64,000 bases of DNA from Flagellimonas oceani (GCF_011068285.1 NZ_CP049616.1:3368001-3432000); one strand, 5' to 3'. Shown: positions 28,060-37,542, counted from the first letter of the stretch. The notes: generated from the sequence alone by a model not told the origin. Made by a program: numbers and translations.

Positions 28060-28386
28060 ATGAAGAAAATCTACTTTGTTTTACTTATGGCTTTACCATT
28101 ACTTTCTTTCGGTCAAGACCTAGTTACAGTTAACAACGAGCCCGCAGTACAGGAGCTCAAGGGTTTTAAAATGTACCCGAACCCTGCTTATGGAAATGAA
28201 GTATACATCTCCACGGAAACCAACGGCACCAAAGAAGTCAGAGTTTACGATGTTTTTGGCGAAGTTGTACTCACAGAAAGAATAAGCACCAATACTTTGG
28301 ACATTTCCCGACTAGTTCCCGGAGTTTATGTACTCCAGGTAACAGAAAATAAAAAAACCATGACCCGTAAACTGGTCGTTAAATAA
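28060..28386 (+). CDS. Second tiny T9SS CTD-only protein
   Basis: 108 residues with the same plan as its neighbour at 27600: signal peptide (KKIYFVLLMALPLLSFGQ), ~15 linker residues, and a sorting domain (LKGFKMYPNPAYGNEVYISTETNG, LVPGVYVLQVTENKKTMTRKLVVK). The two share the FK(L/M)YPNP and GVY(I/V)L(R/Q)V blocks and the R-K-L-(I/V)-V-K end but differ elsewhere, so the duplication is not recent. It has its own terminator at 28413. Confidence 0.85.
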   Translation: MKKIYFVLLMALPLLSFGQDLVTVNNEPAVQELKGFKMYPNPAYGNEVYISTETNGTKEVRVYDVFGEVVLTERISTNTLDISRLVPGVYVLQVTENKKTMTRKLVVK

Positions 28387-28412
28387 AATAAAAACCACTC
28401 AATATTTTTAAG

Positions 28413-28434
28413 GCCCTTTCCCAAAGGGCTTTTT
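28413..28434 (+). terminator. Rho-independent terminator
   Basis: Perfect 7-bp stem GCCCTTT/AAAGGGC with a 3-base loop and five Ts, 27 bases after the second CTD-only gene. Confidence 0.9.
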
Positions 28435-28458
28435 AATTTTGGGTACTTTTGATGTCAA

Positions 28459-29445
28459 ATGAAGCAGTTTGACACCCATCGTATTTTTAGCATTGGCAAT
28501 GCAGATGAATTTGAAGCGGTCGCATTGGATATGTTTCGGTTTCAGTATGAAAACAATACGATCTACAGGAGTTTTTGTGACCATTTAAAAAAGAACCCCA
28601 AACACGTCTCAGACCATCTGGAGATTCCCTTTCTGCCCATTTCGTTCTTTAAAACCCATCAGATAGTATCGACCCAAAGAAAAGCAGAGACCATTTTTAC
28701 CAGTAGCGGAACCACTCAAAACACCACCAGCAAACACTTTGTAGCTGACATTGGCCTGTACGAAGAAAGCTTTCTAAAAGCATTTGAATCGTTCTACGGG
28801 AAACCCGAAGAACTTTGTATCCTGGCCCTTTTGCCCTCCTATTTGGAAAGAGACGGATCATCCCTGATCTATATGGTAAAAAGCTTGATTGACCGCTCAG
28901 CACATCCCAGCAGCGGATTTTATCTTCATAATCTCGGGGAACTCCATCAAAAATTGATGGCATTGGAGCAAAAAGGTTCCAAAACCTTGCTCATTGGGGT
29001 GTCCTTTGCCCTTTTAGATCTGGTGGAACAATTTCCATCCACCTTAAAAAATACCATGGTCATGGAAACCGGTGGCATGAAAGGTCGCCGTAAAGAACTG
29101 ATTCGCGATGAGCTCCACCAAATCTTAAAAAAAGGTTTGGGTGTTGACCATATCCATTCCGAATATGGCATGACCGAGCTTTTGTCACAAGGATATTCCA
29201 AAGGCAACGGCGTTTTTGATACACCGCCATGGATGAAAATCATAACGCGTGACACCGAAGATCCACTTAGCATTCAACCTAACGGAAAAACCGGTGGCAT
29301 TAACGTGATAGATCTTGCCAACCTATACTCCTGTTCGTTTATCGCTACCCAGGATTTAGGCAAGGTCCATTCCAATGGAACTTTTGAAGTCCTTGGCCGT
29401 TTTGATGATTCAGATATAAGAGGCTGTAATTTGATGGTGCTGTAA
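28459..29445 (+). CDS. LuxE-like acyl-protein synthetase/ligase-fold protein
   Basis: 328 residues. TIFTSSGTTQNTTSKHFV near residue 78 is the phosphate-binding Ser/Thr-rich loop of adenylate-forming enzymes, HSEYGMTELLSQGYS near residue 233 is the aromatic adenylation motif, and QDLGKVHSNGTFEVLGRFDDSDIRGCNL at the end is the C-terminal hinge. LuxE itself activates fatty acids as acyl-AMP for bioluminescence. Here there are no lux genes, and homologues in Flavobacteriia are common, so the substrate is open. A TACTTTTG -7-like box at 28444-28451 lies only 7 bases before the ATG. Confidence 0.8.
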   Translation: MKQFDTHRIFSIGNADEFEAVALDMFRFQYENNTIYRSFCDHLKKNPKHVSDHLEIPFLPISFFKTHQIVSTQRKAETIFTSSGTTQNTTSKHFVADIGLYEESFLKAFESFYGKPEELCILALLPSYLERDGSSLIYMVKSLIDRSAHPSSGFYLHNLGELHQKLMALEQKGSKTLLIGVSFALLDLVEQFPSTLKNTMVMETGGMKGRRKELIRDELHQILKKGLGVDHIHSEYGMTELLSQGYSKGNGVFDTPPWMKIITRDTEDPLSIQPNGKTGGINVIDLANLYSCSFIATQDLGKVHSNGTFEVLGRFDDSDIRGCNLMVL

Positions 29446-29446
29446 A

Positions 29447-30742
29447 CTACTCCACGACCAAAACAAAATAATTCTTCTTGCCCCGTTGCAACAGCACAAA
29501 TTTATCGTTGATTAGATCGGAGGCCGTTATCAGGTAATCCTCTTTCACCTTTTCCTTGTTCACGGAAATGGAATTTTGCTTCAATTCCCTTCTCGCTTCA
29601 CCATTGGAACCCAAAAATCCTGTCTTAGCCGCTAGTGCGCCGATCATGTCCAAACCGGGTTCAAGTTCATCTTTACCCACGATTGCTTGCGGTACACCTT
29701 CAAAAACATCCAAAAATGTTTTCTCGTTGAGTTGTTTTAAATCATCCGAAGTTGATTTTCCAAAAAGGATATCGCTCGCCTTAATGGCATTGTCCAAATC
29801 CTCTTGGGAATGCACCATAATAGTGACTTCCTCGGCCAACCTCCTTTGTAGTGCCCTCTGGTGGGGAGCTTCCTTATGTTCGGAGACCAAAGCATCAATC
29901 TCTGTCTGACTTAAAAAAGTAAAGATTTTGATATACTTCTCGGCATCTTCATCCGAAGTGTTCAGCCAGTACTGATAAAATTTATAAGGAGATGTTCTTT
30001 CCGCATCCAACCATACATTTCCACCTTCGGTTTTCCCGAATTTGGTCCCATCGGCCTTGGTGATCAACGGACAGGTAAGCGCAAAACCTTTTCCGCCACC
30101 AATCCTACGGATCAACTCCGTGCCCGTGGTAATGTTGCCCCACTGATCGCTACCGCCCATCTGAAGACTGCAATCATGGTTTTGGTATAGATACAGAAAA
30201 TCGTACCCCTGAACCAATTGATAGGTAAACTCGGTAAAGGACATGCCCTCTTTCGCATCCGAAGAAAGTCGTTTTTTAACCGAATCCTTAGCCATCATGT
30301 AGTTTACGGTGATGTGCTTTCCAACATCACGGATAAATTCCAAGAACGAGAAATTTTTCATCCAGTCGTAGTTGTTCACCAATACGGCCGCATTATCCTC
30401 GCCACTTTCAAAATCCAAAAAACGGCCCAATTGCGCCTTGATCGCCTCTTGATTGTGACGCAAAGTTTCTTCGTCCAACAAATTACGTTCCGCAGACTTG
30501 CCCGAAGGATCACCGATCATACCCGTGGCACCGCCCACTAGAGCGTAAGGTTTATGACCTGCCAGTTGAAAGTGCCGCAACATCATCACACTCACCAAAT
30601 GGCCAATGTGCAAAGAATCCGCTGTTGGGTCTATGCCCACATATGCCCCTCGCATTTGTTCCATTAAGTGTTCCTCGGCTCCTGGCATCACATCGTGCAC
30701 CATTCCCCTCCATTGTAGTTCTTGAACAAAATTCTTAGTCAT
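29447..30742 (-). CDS. tyrS: Tyrosine-tRNA ligase
   Basis: 431 residues from ATG 30742 ([13 protein letters not shown]); the upstream extension in the same frame would add 18 residues not seen in the family. It has the class-I HIGH motif in [10 protein letters not shown], the KMSKS equivalent KFGKT in [14 protein letters not shown], the tyrosine-pocket segment [15 protein letters not shown], and a C-terminal S4 RNA-binding domain ([14 protein letters not shown]). Charges tRNA-Tyr. Promoter seen at 30765-30797. One base separates its stop from the convergent LuxE-like gene. Confidence 0.97.
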   Translation of the reverse strand: MTKNFVQELQWRGMVHDVMPGAEEHLMEQMRGAYVGIDPTADSLHIGHLVSVMMLRHFQLAGHKPYALVGGATGMIGDPSGKSAERNLLDEETLRHNQEAIKAQLGRFLDFESGEDNAAVLVNNYDWMKNFSFLEFIRDVGKHITVNYMMAKDSVKKRLSSDAKEGMSFTEFTYQLVQGYDFLYLYQNHDCSLQMGGSDQWGNITTGTELIRRIGGGKGFALTCPLITKADGTKFGKTEGGNVWLDAERTSPYKFYQYWLNTSDEDAEKYIKIFTFLSQTEIDALVSEHKEAPHQRALQRRLAEEVTIMVHSQEDLDNAIKASDILFGKSTSDDLKQLNEKTFLDVFEGVPQAIVGKDELEPGLDMIGALAAKTGFLGSNGEARRELKQNSISVNKEKVKEDYLITASDLINDKFVLLQRGKKNYFVLVVE

Positions 30743-30764
30743 GATCCGTTTTTTGGAATAGCTG

Positions 30765-30797
30765 CAAATATAAAATGAAGTTGGCATTTGACTCAAT
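30765..30797 (-). promoter_or_regulatory. tyrS promoter, Bacteroidota type
   Basis: On the minus strand ATTG (30797-30794), 21 bases, then a perfect TATATTTG (30772-30765). This fits the TTTG / TAnnTTTG consensus of the primary Bacteroidota sigma factor. The transcript start would be about 15-20 bases before the ATG at 30742. Confidence 0.65.
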
Positions 30798-30827
30798 TTT
30801 TACGGTACAAATAGGTACTTTTACCTT

Positions 30828-31832
30828 ATGATTTTGGTTACAGGAGGTACTGGACTAGTCGGTTCCCATTTACTTTTCCATTTGATCCGTAGTGGGAATA
30901 CCGTCAGGAGCAATTATAGGACCAAAGCGTCCTTGGAAAAAGTCCGCAAGGTTTTTGGTTATTATACGGATGACCCATCCACTTTAATGGATAAAATCGA
31001 TTGGGTACAGGCAGATATTACCGAACTGGGTGGATTGGACAACCTTTTTATTGATGTTGATTACGTGTACCATTGTGCCGCACTGATTTCCTTTGATCCG
31101 AAGGATTACAAAATACTACAGCGCACCAATGTTGAGGGCACAGCCAATGTAGTAAACCTTTCCATAAAAAATGGTGTAAAAAAGTTGTGCTATGTGAGTT
31201 CCATTGCAGCGGTCGGGGCGAGCTTAAAACAAAAGGAAGCTACCGAAGATAATGAGTGGAACGAAGCGAGGGCCTCTGTTTACGGGATTACCAAATATGA
31301 AGCAGAACTCGAAGTTTGGCGTGGCTCACAGGAAGGGCTTAATGTTGTAATCGTGAATCCGGGCGTGGTGATCGGCCCGGGATTTTGGAAATCGGGCAGT
31401 GGAACGTTTTTTACCTACGCTTCCAAAGGAAAGTCATATTTTATTCCCGGTGGAACTGGTTTTGTAACTGTGACCGATGTGGTCAATGCCATGACCATGT
31501 TGATGAATTCGAATATCCGAACAGAGGGTTTCATATTGGTCAATCAAAACATGACCTACAAAGAGCTTTTCGATAAAATTGCTCCTGACTTGGGAGTGGT
31601 TCCGCCGAGCAAAAAGGTTTCCAGGTTTATGATCGAGTTTTTCTGGCGGTGGGATTGGGTCCGAAGCAACCTATATGGAAAAAGAAGGAAACTGTCCAAA
31701 GCCGTTGCCAAAGGATTGTACCACAAGGAACACTACAGCAGCGAAAAAATAAAGTCGCAATTGGATTTTAAATTTGAAGATTTGGACAGGGCAATAAAAT
31801 TTTGCTGCGACAAATTTATTCAGGAGAAGTAG
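30828..31832 (+). CDS. NAD-dependent epimerase/dehydratase (extended SDR)
   Basis: 334 residues. The N-terminus ILVTGGTGLVGSHLLFHLI is the GxxGxxG Rossmann motif, VYHCAALISFDP follows, and the catalytic pair is YGITKYEAE (Tyr-x3-Lys) with the preceding Ser in YVSSIAAVG. Resembles the dihydroflavonol-reductase / NAD-dependent epimerase group common beside envelope genes. Substrate unknown. The last 17 bases overlap the convergent DUF4296 gene. Confidence 0.88.
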   Translation: MILVTGGTGLVGSHLLFHLIRSGNTVRSNYRTKASLEKVRKVFGYYTDDPSTLMDKIDWVQADITELGGLDNLFIDVDYVYHCAALISFDPKDYKILQRTNVEGTANVVNLSIKNGVKKLCYVSSIAAVGASLKQKEATEDNEWNEARASVYGITKYEAELEVWRGSQEGLNVVIVNPGVVIGPGFWKSGSGTFFTYASKGKSYFIPGGTGFVTVTDVVNAMTMLMNSNIRTEGFILVNQNMTYKELFDKIAPDLGVVPPSKKVSRFMIEFFWRWDWVRSNLYGKRRKLSKAVAKGLYHKEHYSSEKIKSQLDFKFEDLDRAIKFCCDKFIQEK

Positions 31833-32265
31833 AGACCGGGTTTTTCTCTTCTTTTTGTTCTCTAATGGCCTTTAAGGAATCCGTTCTTCTAATATTTGCC
31901 TCTCGAATGCTATCGTTCAATCGCTTGCCAATAGCTTCCAAAGTATCTTTTTGCCTACTTAATCTTGCTTCTACATCTTTATAGATGGATTGGTATTCCA
32001 AGGGAATGGAGGCGTAATAAAGGTCGCTCTGTGAAAATTGTGCGCTATCTATATCATATTTCGCATACAGGAACTCCATCACATCGATACCGGAATCCTT
32101 GAACTTTCGGGAAGCTCCCGATTTTGCCGCATTCAATATGGCCAGATCATGCAGAATCTCGGTCATTTTCTCCTTTGGGATAAGGTTCTCGGGTTCGTCC
32201 ACTACCTTTTCGGCACAGGAAACCAGAATCACAAAACCTAGAATGTATGTAAAAATGTATTTCAT
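31816..32265 (-). CDS. DUF4296 lipoprotein
   Basis: 149 residues with a lipoprotein signal (YIFTYILGFVILVSCAEK). The body (PENLIPKEKMTEILHDLAILNAAKSG and YAKYDIDSAQFSQSDLYYAS) matches DUF4296, a Bacteroidota-only family; the rest is helical and coiled-coil-like with a Lys/Glu-rich end. Function unknown. It lies 2 bases downstream of the dihydroorotase gene; this gene order recurs in flavobacteria as far as I recall. Confidence 0.82.
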   Translation of the reverse strand: MKYIFTYILGFVILVSCAEKVVDEPENLIPKEKMTEILHDLAILNAAKSGASRKFKDSGIDVMEFLYAKYDIDSAQFSQSDLYYASIPLEYQSIYKDVEARLSRQKDTLEAIGKRLNDSIREANIRRTDSLKAIREQKEEKNPVSTSPE

Positions 32266-32267
32266 CC

Positions 32268-33602
32268 CTAACGATTGAACGTAAGCCGCTTCGCCTTCTT
32301 TTCTACGCTAAAATTACCGTTTTCATAGGCCAACAGACCATTCACAAAGGTGCGTTTTACTTCGGAATCAAAAGTAACACCTTCAAAGGGAGACCAGCCA
32401 CATTTATAGAAAAGATTGGCTTTTTCAACCTTATTTTTAACGTTTTGCTTCACTTGCACCAAATCCGCATAATACCCTTCGCGTATAAATCCACGGCGGT
32501 CAATATCAAACAATTTTGCAGGGTTATGGCACATTTTTTCGACCATTTTTTCCAAACTGATGAGACCTTCCCGATGCTTTTGGAGCATGGCCAACAAGGC
32601 ATGCTGCACCAAAGGGCCGCCGGATGGCGCATTCATATAAGGATTGTCCTTCTCTTCCAATGTATGCGGGGCATGATCGGTGGCAATCACATCAAAACGG
32701 TCGTCCAAGAGTGCTTCCCAAAGCTTATCCCTATCGGATGCCGTCTTTACGGCCGGGTTCCATTTGATGTGCGTTCCCTTTGTGGTATAATCCTCATCGG
32801 AGAACCAAAGGTGGTGAATACATACCTCAGCGGTGATTTTCTTCTCCTCCAATGGAATCTGGTTCGTAAACAAATTGGTTTCAATTCCTGTGGACACATG
32901 GAACACGTGCAACCTTGCCCCTGTTTTTTTGGCCAGCGCAATCGCATTTGAAGAAGATAGGTAACAGGCCTCCGCACTTCGGATAATAGGGTGCATTTCT
33001 ATTGGGATGTCGTCCCCGTACATTTCTTTGTACTTGGCCAAATTGGCCCTAATGGTGCCTTCGTCCTCGCAATGGGCGGAGATGACCATTTCGGTATTGC
33101 TGAAAATCTTCTCCAGGACTTCCTCATTGTCCACCAACATATTCCCTGTTGAGGAACCCAAGAACAATTTTACCCCTGAACATGCATTCTTGTCCAATCG
33201 TTTTAGCTCTTCCAGATTGTCATTGGTTCCACCAAAAAGGAATGAATAGTTGGCTGATGAATCCTTGGCGGCAATGGCAAACTTTTCCTCTAATTTTTCA
33301 ATGGTGGTGGTCTGCGGAATGGTATTGGGCTGCTCCATAAACGTGGTGATGCCCCCGGCAATCGCCGCTCGACTTTCCGTTGCAATGGTACCCTTATGGG
33401 TAAGTCCGGGCTCCCTAAAATGCACTTGGTCATCTATGATTCCGGGCAACAACAGATCACCTTCCAGATCTATCACCCTGGCGTCGGCATCCGAAATGTC
33501 CGAATCGATTCTTGATATAAAATCCCCATCCAACAATACATCCGATTCAAAAATGCTGTTCTCGTTCACGATCTTGGCATTCTTCAACAGTATTTTCGAC
33601 AT
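32268..33602 (-). CDS. pyrC: Dihydroorotase
   Basis: 444 residues. Amidohydrolase fold with LLPGIIDDQVHFREPGLTHKG, GVKLFLGSSTGNM (candidate carboxylated Lys), ISAHCED, HVFHVST and DVIATDHAPHTLEEKDNP (last Asp ligand). It closes carbamoyl-aspartate to dihydroorotate in pyrimidine synthesis. The first residue of the usual HxH metal pair is Gln59 here (QVH rather than HVH), which I recall as usual for Bacteroidota forms. It is between the GT2 and DUF4296 genes with gaps of 2 bases each, so a tight leftward operon. Confidence 0.92.
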   Translation of the reverse strand: MSKILLKNAKIVNENSIFESDVLLDGDFISRIDSDISDADARVIDLEGDLLLPGIIDDQVHFREPGLTHKGTIATESRAAIAGGITTFMEQPNTIPQTTTIEKLEEKFAIAAKDSSANYSFLFGGTNDNLEELKRLDKNACSGVKLFLGSSTGNMLVDNEEVLEKIFSNTEMVISAHCEDEGTIRANLAKYKEMYGDDIPIEMHPIIRSAEACYLSSSNAIALAKKTGARLHVFHVSTGIETNLFTNQIPLEEKKITAEVCIHHLWFSDEDYTTKGTHIKWNPAVKTASDRDKLWEALLDDRFDVIATDHAPHTLEEKDNPYMNAPSGGPLVQHALLAMLQKHREGLISLEKMVEKMCHNPAKLFDIDRRGFIREGYYADLVQVKQNVKNKVEKANLFYKCGWSPFEGVTFDSEVKRTFVNGLLAYENGNFSVEKKAKRLTFNR

Positions 33603-33604
33603 AA

Positions 33605-34333
33605 CTAAAAGCTCTTTTTAAAAAACACACTCCTAAATTTCATGGCTATCACCCCAAAAATGGCTTCCCTGATGATTGCGGAGTTCATTTTTGATTTTCC
33701 GTTCACCCGATCTGTAAAAATAATCGAGACCTCTTCAATCTTGAATTTTCTGAGGTAGGCCCTGTACTTCATTTCTATCTGAAAAGCATAACCGATAAAG
33801 CGAACATTGTCCAAATTGATGGTTTCCAGCACTTTTCTTCTGTAACAGACAAATCCGGCCGTGGGATCGTGCACTTTCATGCCCGTGATCAATTTCACAT
33901 AAAACGATGCCCCGTAAGAAAGCAGGATCCTTGCCAATGGCCAGTTGACCACGTTTACGCCCTTTTTATAGCGGGAGCCAACGGCCACATCGGCACCGTT
34001 GATGCATGCCCTGTGCAAACGGGACAGGTCGGCAGGACGATGTGAAAAATCGGCATCCATCTCAAAAATATATTCGTACCCTTTTTCCAAGGCCCATTTA
34101 AATCCATGGATATAGGCAGTGCCCAGACCCGATTTCTCCTTCCTAACCTCTAAAAAAAGTCGTTCAGGAAATTCGTTCTGCAAGGCTCTCACACAATCCG
34201 CAGTACCATCGGGGGAATTATCGTCGACCACGAGAACATTAAAGTCCTTTTTAAGGTCGAAGACCGTTCTTGTTATGGCCTCGATGTTCTCGATTTCGTT
34301 GAATGTAGGTATAATCACCAAGCCGTCTGCCAT
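33605..34333 (-). CDS. Polyprenol-phosphate mannosyl/glycosyltransferase (GT2, DPM1-like)
   Basis: 242 residues from ATG 34333, where MADGLVIIPTFNEIENIEAI begins the GT-A fold; the longer frame to 34420 adds 29 unlikely residues. VVDDNSPDGTAD and FEMDADFSHRPADL give the nucleotide and metal (DAD) sites. Homologous to dolichol-phosphate mannose synthase, which makes a lipid-linked sugar donor. The integral GT39 protein starting at 34456 on the other strand could use such donors, which makes the pairing sensible. Confidence 0.9.
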   Translation of the reverse strand: MADGLVIIPTFNEIENIEAITRTVFDLKKDFNVLVVDDNSPDGTADCVRALQNEFPERLFLEVRKEKSGLGTAYIHGFKWALEKGYEYIFEMDADFSHRPADLSRLHRACINGADVAVGSRYKKGVNVVNWPLARILLSYGASFYVKLITGMKVHDPTAGFVCYRRKVLETINLDNVRFIGYAFQIEMKYRAYLRKFKIEEVSIIFTDRVNGKSKMNSAIIREAIFGVIAMKFRSVFFKKSF

Positions 34334-34455
34334 TCGCACTGGATTAGAATGCTCAAAAATACGGTTTTCTAAATTGTACATGCAAGTATCGGGAACCATG
34401 CTTAAACAGTACTTGACCAATATTTGTAACTTTGCCCGTCTAAAACCACAATTTG

Positions 34456-36111
34456 ATGTCTCAAAAGTTTCCCAGACTTTTTTTTGTTCTCTTGTCCGTT
34501 CTATTTGTACTCAACCTATTGCAATCATCGGTAACGGAACTTATTTATGACGAAGCTTACTATTGGTACTATGCACAGAACATGGCCTGGGGCTATTTTG
34601 ACCATCCGCCCATGGTCGCATTTTTGATAAAGCTCAGCAGTTTTCTTTTTGATGGTGAGCTCGGAGTGCGGTTTATGAGCTGTGTATTGTCCGCGGGAAC
34701 CTATATGTTGCTCTGGTTGCTAGTGGACAACCCAAAGAAAAAGGATTACGTGGTTCATTTTTTTATTCTGGTGTTCTCATTTACCTTGATGAATGCCTAC
34801 GGCTTTTTAACCCTTCCCGATACATCCCTTTTATTTTTTACCGCACTTTTCCTTTGGTTGTACAAGCGTTTTCTGAAAAAGGAGGACATCCTGACCACAG
34901 TCGGATTGGGGTTGGTCATGGCCGCATTAATGTACAGTAAGTACCATGCTGTGCTCGTTATTGTGTTCGTATTATTGTCCAACTACAAGCTCATTTTCAA
35001 CAAAAAAGCATGGTTGGCGGTAATTTTGGCCCTAATTTGCTACGCTCCCCATTTTATATGGCTTTACCAGAACGATTTTGTTTCCATCACCTTCCATTTG
35101 TACGAACGCCCCAACCAAGCCTATAAGTTCGATGAGTTTACCTTGGGCTTTTTCTTGAACAACATTGTGATTATCGGCCTTTTGTTTTACTGGGTGTATG
35201 GTGCTTTTTTCAAATATAAATCAACCGATAAGTTCTCAAAAGCATTGATTTATTTGGTTTACGGAATACTGATTTTCTTTTTTATCTCCAGCTTTAACCG
35301 AAGGGTACAGGCACAATGGACCATCGCCATCTCCATTCCTTTGGCCGTAATTGCTTTTGGCCACCTTCTAAATAATGCCAAAAGCAGAAAATGGATGTAC
35401 CGAATAGGCTTGGTAAGTTTGGTACTTCTGATGTACGCAAGGGCTTGGATGGTGTATTATCCGTTATTTCCCATGCATTTTGAGACCCATGGCAACAAAG
35501 AATGGGTGAACGACCTAAAAAGAAAATCGGGCGGTGTGCCCGTTATTTTTGAAAACTCCTATCGCCGTTCCTCCATGTATGAGTTTTATTCGGACGTCCC
35601 TGCCATATCGCTGAACAACTTTATGTACCGTAAAAACCAATATTCCATTGATGATTCCGAGGAGCGTGTGCGCGGAAAAAGGGTACTCTATGTTTCCCAG
35701 TACAGAAAAAGTGGCGACATTAGTTATATGCATCTGGACAGCACAGTTTTTCACGGGATATATATTAACGATTTTCAATCTTACCGAAAATTACAGTGCA
35801 TCGTGGAAAAGCCCGAGACCGGAATCAAATATTCGCTCAAGGTGTACAACCCATATCCTTTTGATGTGCCATTGGAGCAATTAAAATATACCATATCCTA
35901 TTCCAATAAACACAAACAAGTCCAGCAAATGCGACCTTTAAAAGTGGAGAACACTTCTCCGCAACAAGCCTTGTTGAAATCTAAAGATACCATTTACTAT
36001 TCCTTTGACCTACCTTTGTCCACCATGGAAAGCCCGGCATACTTTAGGATCGGAATTGCAGAAAACGGCCTTTTGCCCGGCCTCAACGGCAAACCTGTTA
36101 AAATTGAATAA
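34456..36111 (+). CDS. GT39-type membrane glycosyltransferase (ArnT/PMT-like)
   Basis: 551 residues. About 10-12 membrane segments follow the N-terminal loop with YDEAYYWYYAQNMAWGYFDHPPMVAFLI, which holds the Asp-Glu pair typical of dolichyl-phosphate-sugar transferases (GT39/83). The last ~150 residues form a soluble periplasmic domain. Transfers a sugar from a polyprenyl carrier to lipid A, protein or glycan. ATG 34456 was preferred to TTG 34453. A TAACTTTG -7 box lies at 34427-34434. Its stop overlaps the next gene's ATG by one base. Confidence 0.85.
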   Translation: MSQKFPRLFFVLLSVLFVLNLLQSSVTELIYDEAYYWYYAQNMAWGYFDHPPMVAFLIKLSSFLFDGELGVRFMSCVLSAGTYMLLWLLVDNPKKKDYVVHFFILVFSFTLMNAYGFLTLPDTSLLFFTALFLWLYKRFLKKEDILTTVGLGLVMAALMYSKYHAVLVIVFVLLSNYKLIFNKKAWLAVILALICYAPHFIWLYQNDFVSITFHLYERPNQAYKFDEFTLGFFLNNIVIIGLLFYWVYGAFFKYKSTDKFSKALIYLVYGILIFFFISSFNRRVQAQWTIAISIPLAVIAFGHLLNNAKSRKWMYRIGLVSLVLLMYARAWMVYYPLFPMHFETHGNKEWVNDLKRKSGGVPVIFENSYRRSSMYEFYSDVPAISLNNFMYRKNQYSIDDSEERVRGKRVLYVSQYRKSGDISYMHLDSTVFHGIYINDFQSYRKLQCIVEKPETGIKYSLKVYNPYPFDVPLEQLKYTISYSNKHKQVQQMRPLKVENTSPQQALLKSKDTIYYSFDLPLSTMESPAYFRIGIAENGLLPGLNGKPVKIE

Positions 36112-36767
36112 TGGAACCCATTGAAAAAACAATCGTTTCACTGGATTGGATGACCATAACGCTTTTTGTGGGCCTGGTAATTTTGGCTCTTGGCAAATAT
36201 CTGTTCCATAAAAAGTTCCTCAATTTTATAATACTTCCCTTTAACGATAAATACATCCTACTGCATAACAAAAAAGGACAGTTCTCGCATTGGTTCTATT
36301 TATTGTTGACTTTGTTTCAGCTTGTCAACTTTTCCCTGTTCATTTTTCTTGTACTTACTACCTTTGATTTGTTCCCTGTAGAGGGCACGGTCATTAATTA
36401 TTTATTGATTTTGGGTTTTTTGGCCCTGTTTGAGCTGGTAAAATTCTTGCTGCAAATGTTTACGGGATTCGTTTTCAACAACATAGGTTTTGTTGGCGGC
36501 CTCATTTTCAGTAAAATTTCGTACCTCAACTATAGCAGCATCATAATTTGTATGGCCAATATTTTGCTGATTTACATCACAACCAACTCAAAAACAACCA
36601 TATATGTAGCGCTAGCCATGATTTTTCTTATAAATGGCATTGGCCTGACCAAGCTATTAAAGAACCATCAAAAAGCACTGTTCCCGTATTTTATGTATTT
36701 TATTTTGTACCTTTGCACACTCGAAATTGCACCCTTGGTGATAATTGGAAGCTATTTAAAAGGTTGA
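36111..36767 (+). CDS. DUF4271 membrane protein
   Basis: 218 residues with six or seven hydrophobic segments and the Bacteroidota DUF4271 pattern (LPFNDKYILLHNKKGQFSHWFYLLLTLFQLVNFSLF). Function unknown. Overlaps the GT39 stop by one base and precedes hemD by 6 bases, so all three are likely one transcript. In flavobacteria this gene is often next to hemD, which is all that can be said about its role. Confidence 0.85.
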   Translation: MEPIEKTIVSLDWMTITLFVGLVILALGKYLFHKKFLNFIILPFNDKYILLHNKKGQFSHWFYLLLTLFQLVNFSLFIFLVLTTFDLFPVEGTVINYLLILGFLALFELVKFLLQMFTGFVFNNIGFVGGLIFSKISYLNYSSIIICMANILLIYITTNSKTTIYVALAMIFLINGIGLTKLLKNHQKALFPYFMYFILYLCTLEIAPLVIIGSYLKG

Positions 36768-36773
36768 TAACTT

Positions 36774-37517
36774 ATGAAAGTAAAAACAATTTTGGTTTCC
36801 CAACCAGAACCCAAAGTCGAAAACTCCCCCTATTCAAGATTAATTGAAAAAGAGAAAGTTAAAGTAGATTTTAGACCTTTCATACACGTTGAAGGCGTGG
36901 AAGCCAAAAATGTGAGACAGCAGAAAATCGACTTGAACAACTTTACGGCAATCATCCTAACGAGCAGAAACTCCGTGGACCATTTTTTTAGAATTGCCGA
37001 TGAAATGCGCTTCAAAGTTCCGGATTCCATGAAATATTTTTGTCAGTCAGAGGCCGTGGCCTACTACCTGCAGAAGTATGTGGTGTACAGAAAAAGGAAG
37101 ATCTATGTTGGGAAAAGGACTTTTAACGAGCTGATTCCCTTGATCAAGAAGTACAAAGACGAAAAGTTCCTGTTACCTTCTTCCGACTCCTTAAAACCCA
37201 TTGTGCCAGAATTATTGGACGAGTTAGGGGTCGACTGGAAAAGAGGAATATTTTACAAAACGGTAATCAGCGACCTTTCCGATCTTAGAAATGTGTATTA
37301 CGACATTTTAGTGTTCTTCAGCCCATCAGGAATTGAATCTTTAATGAAGAACTTTCCCGATTTTGAACAAAACGATACCAGAATTGCCGTTTTTGGCAAC
37401 AGTACGGTAAAAGCGGCAACCAGTGCCGGCCTTAGGATAGACATTCAGGCCCCAACACCTGAAACGCCTTCCATGACCATGGCATTACAAAAGTACATTA
37501 CCAGCGTTAACAAGTAA
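36774..37517 (+). CDS. hemD: Uroporphyrinogen-III synthase
   Basis: 247 residues with the two-lobed HemD fold: ILTSRNSVDHFFRIADEM in the first lobe, and DILVFFSPSGIESLMKNFPDF plus IAVFGNSTVKAATSAGLRIDIQAPTPETPSMTMAL in the second. It closes and inverts ring D of hydroxymethylbilane on the way to haem. Divergent Bacteroidota sequence but the SP(S)G and PTPETPSM blocks are characteristic. Followed by a bidirectional hairpin shared with pckA. Confidence 0.88.
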   Translation: MKVKTILVSQPEPKVENSPYSRLIEKEKVKVDFRPFIHVEGVEAKNVRQQKIDLNNFTAIILTSRNSVDHFFRIADEMRFKVPDSMKYFCQSEAVAYYLQKYVVYRKRKIYVGKRTFNELIPLIKKYKDEKFLLPSSDSLKPIVPELLDELGVDWKRGIFYKTVISDLSDLRNVYYDILVFFSPSGIESLMKNFPDFEQNDTRIAVFGNSTVKAATSAGLRIDIQAPTPETPSMTMALQKYITSVNK

Positions 37518-37542
37518 TCTTGACACTGGTCTTAAAACAACA

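Noticed and set aside
34334..34420. N-terminal extension of the GT2 gene
   Set aside because: The fold begins at MADGLVIIPTFNE; the extra 29 residues look random and overlap the divergent promoter region.
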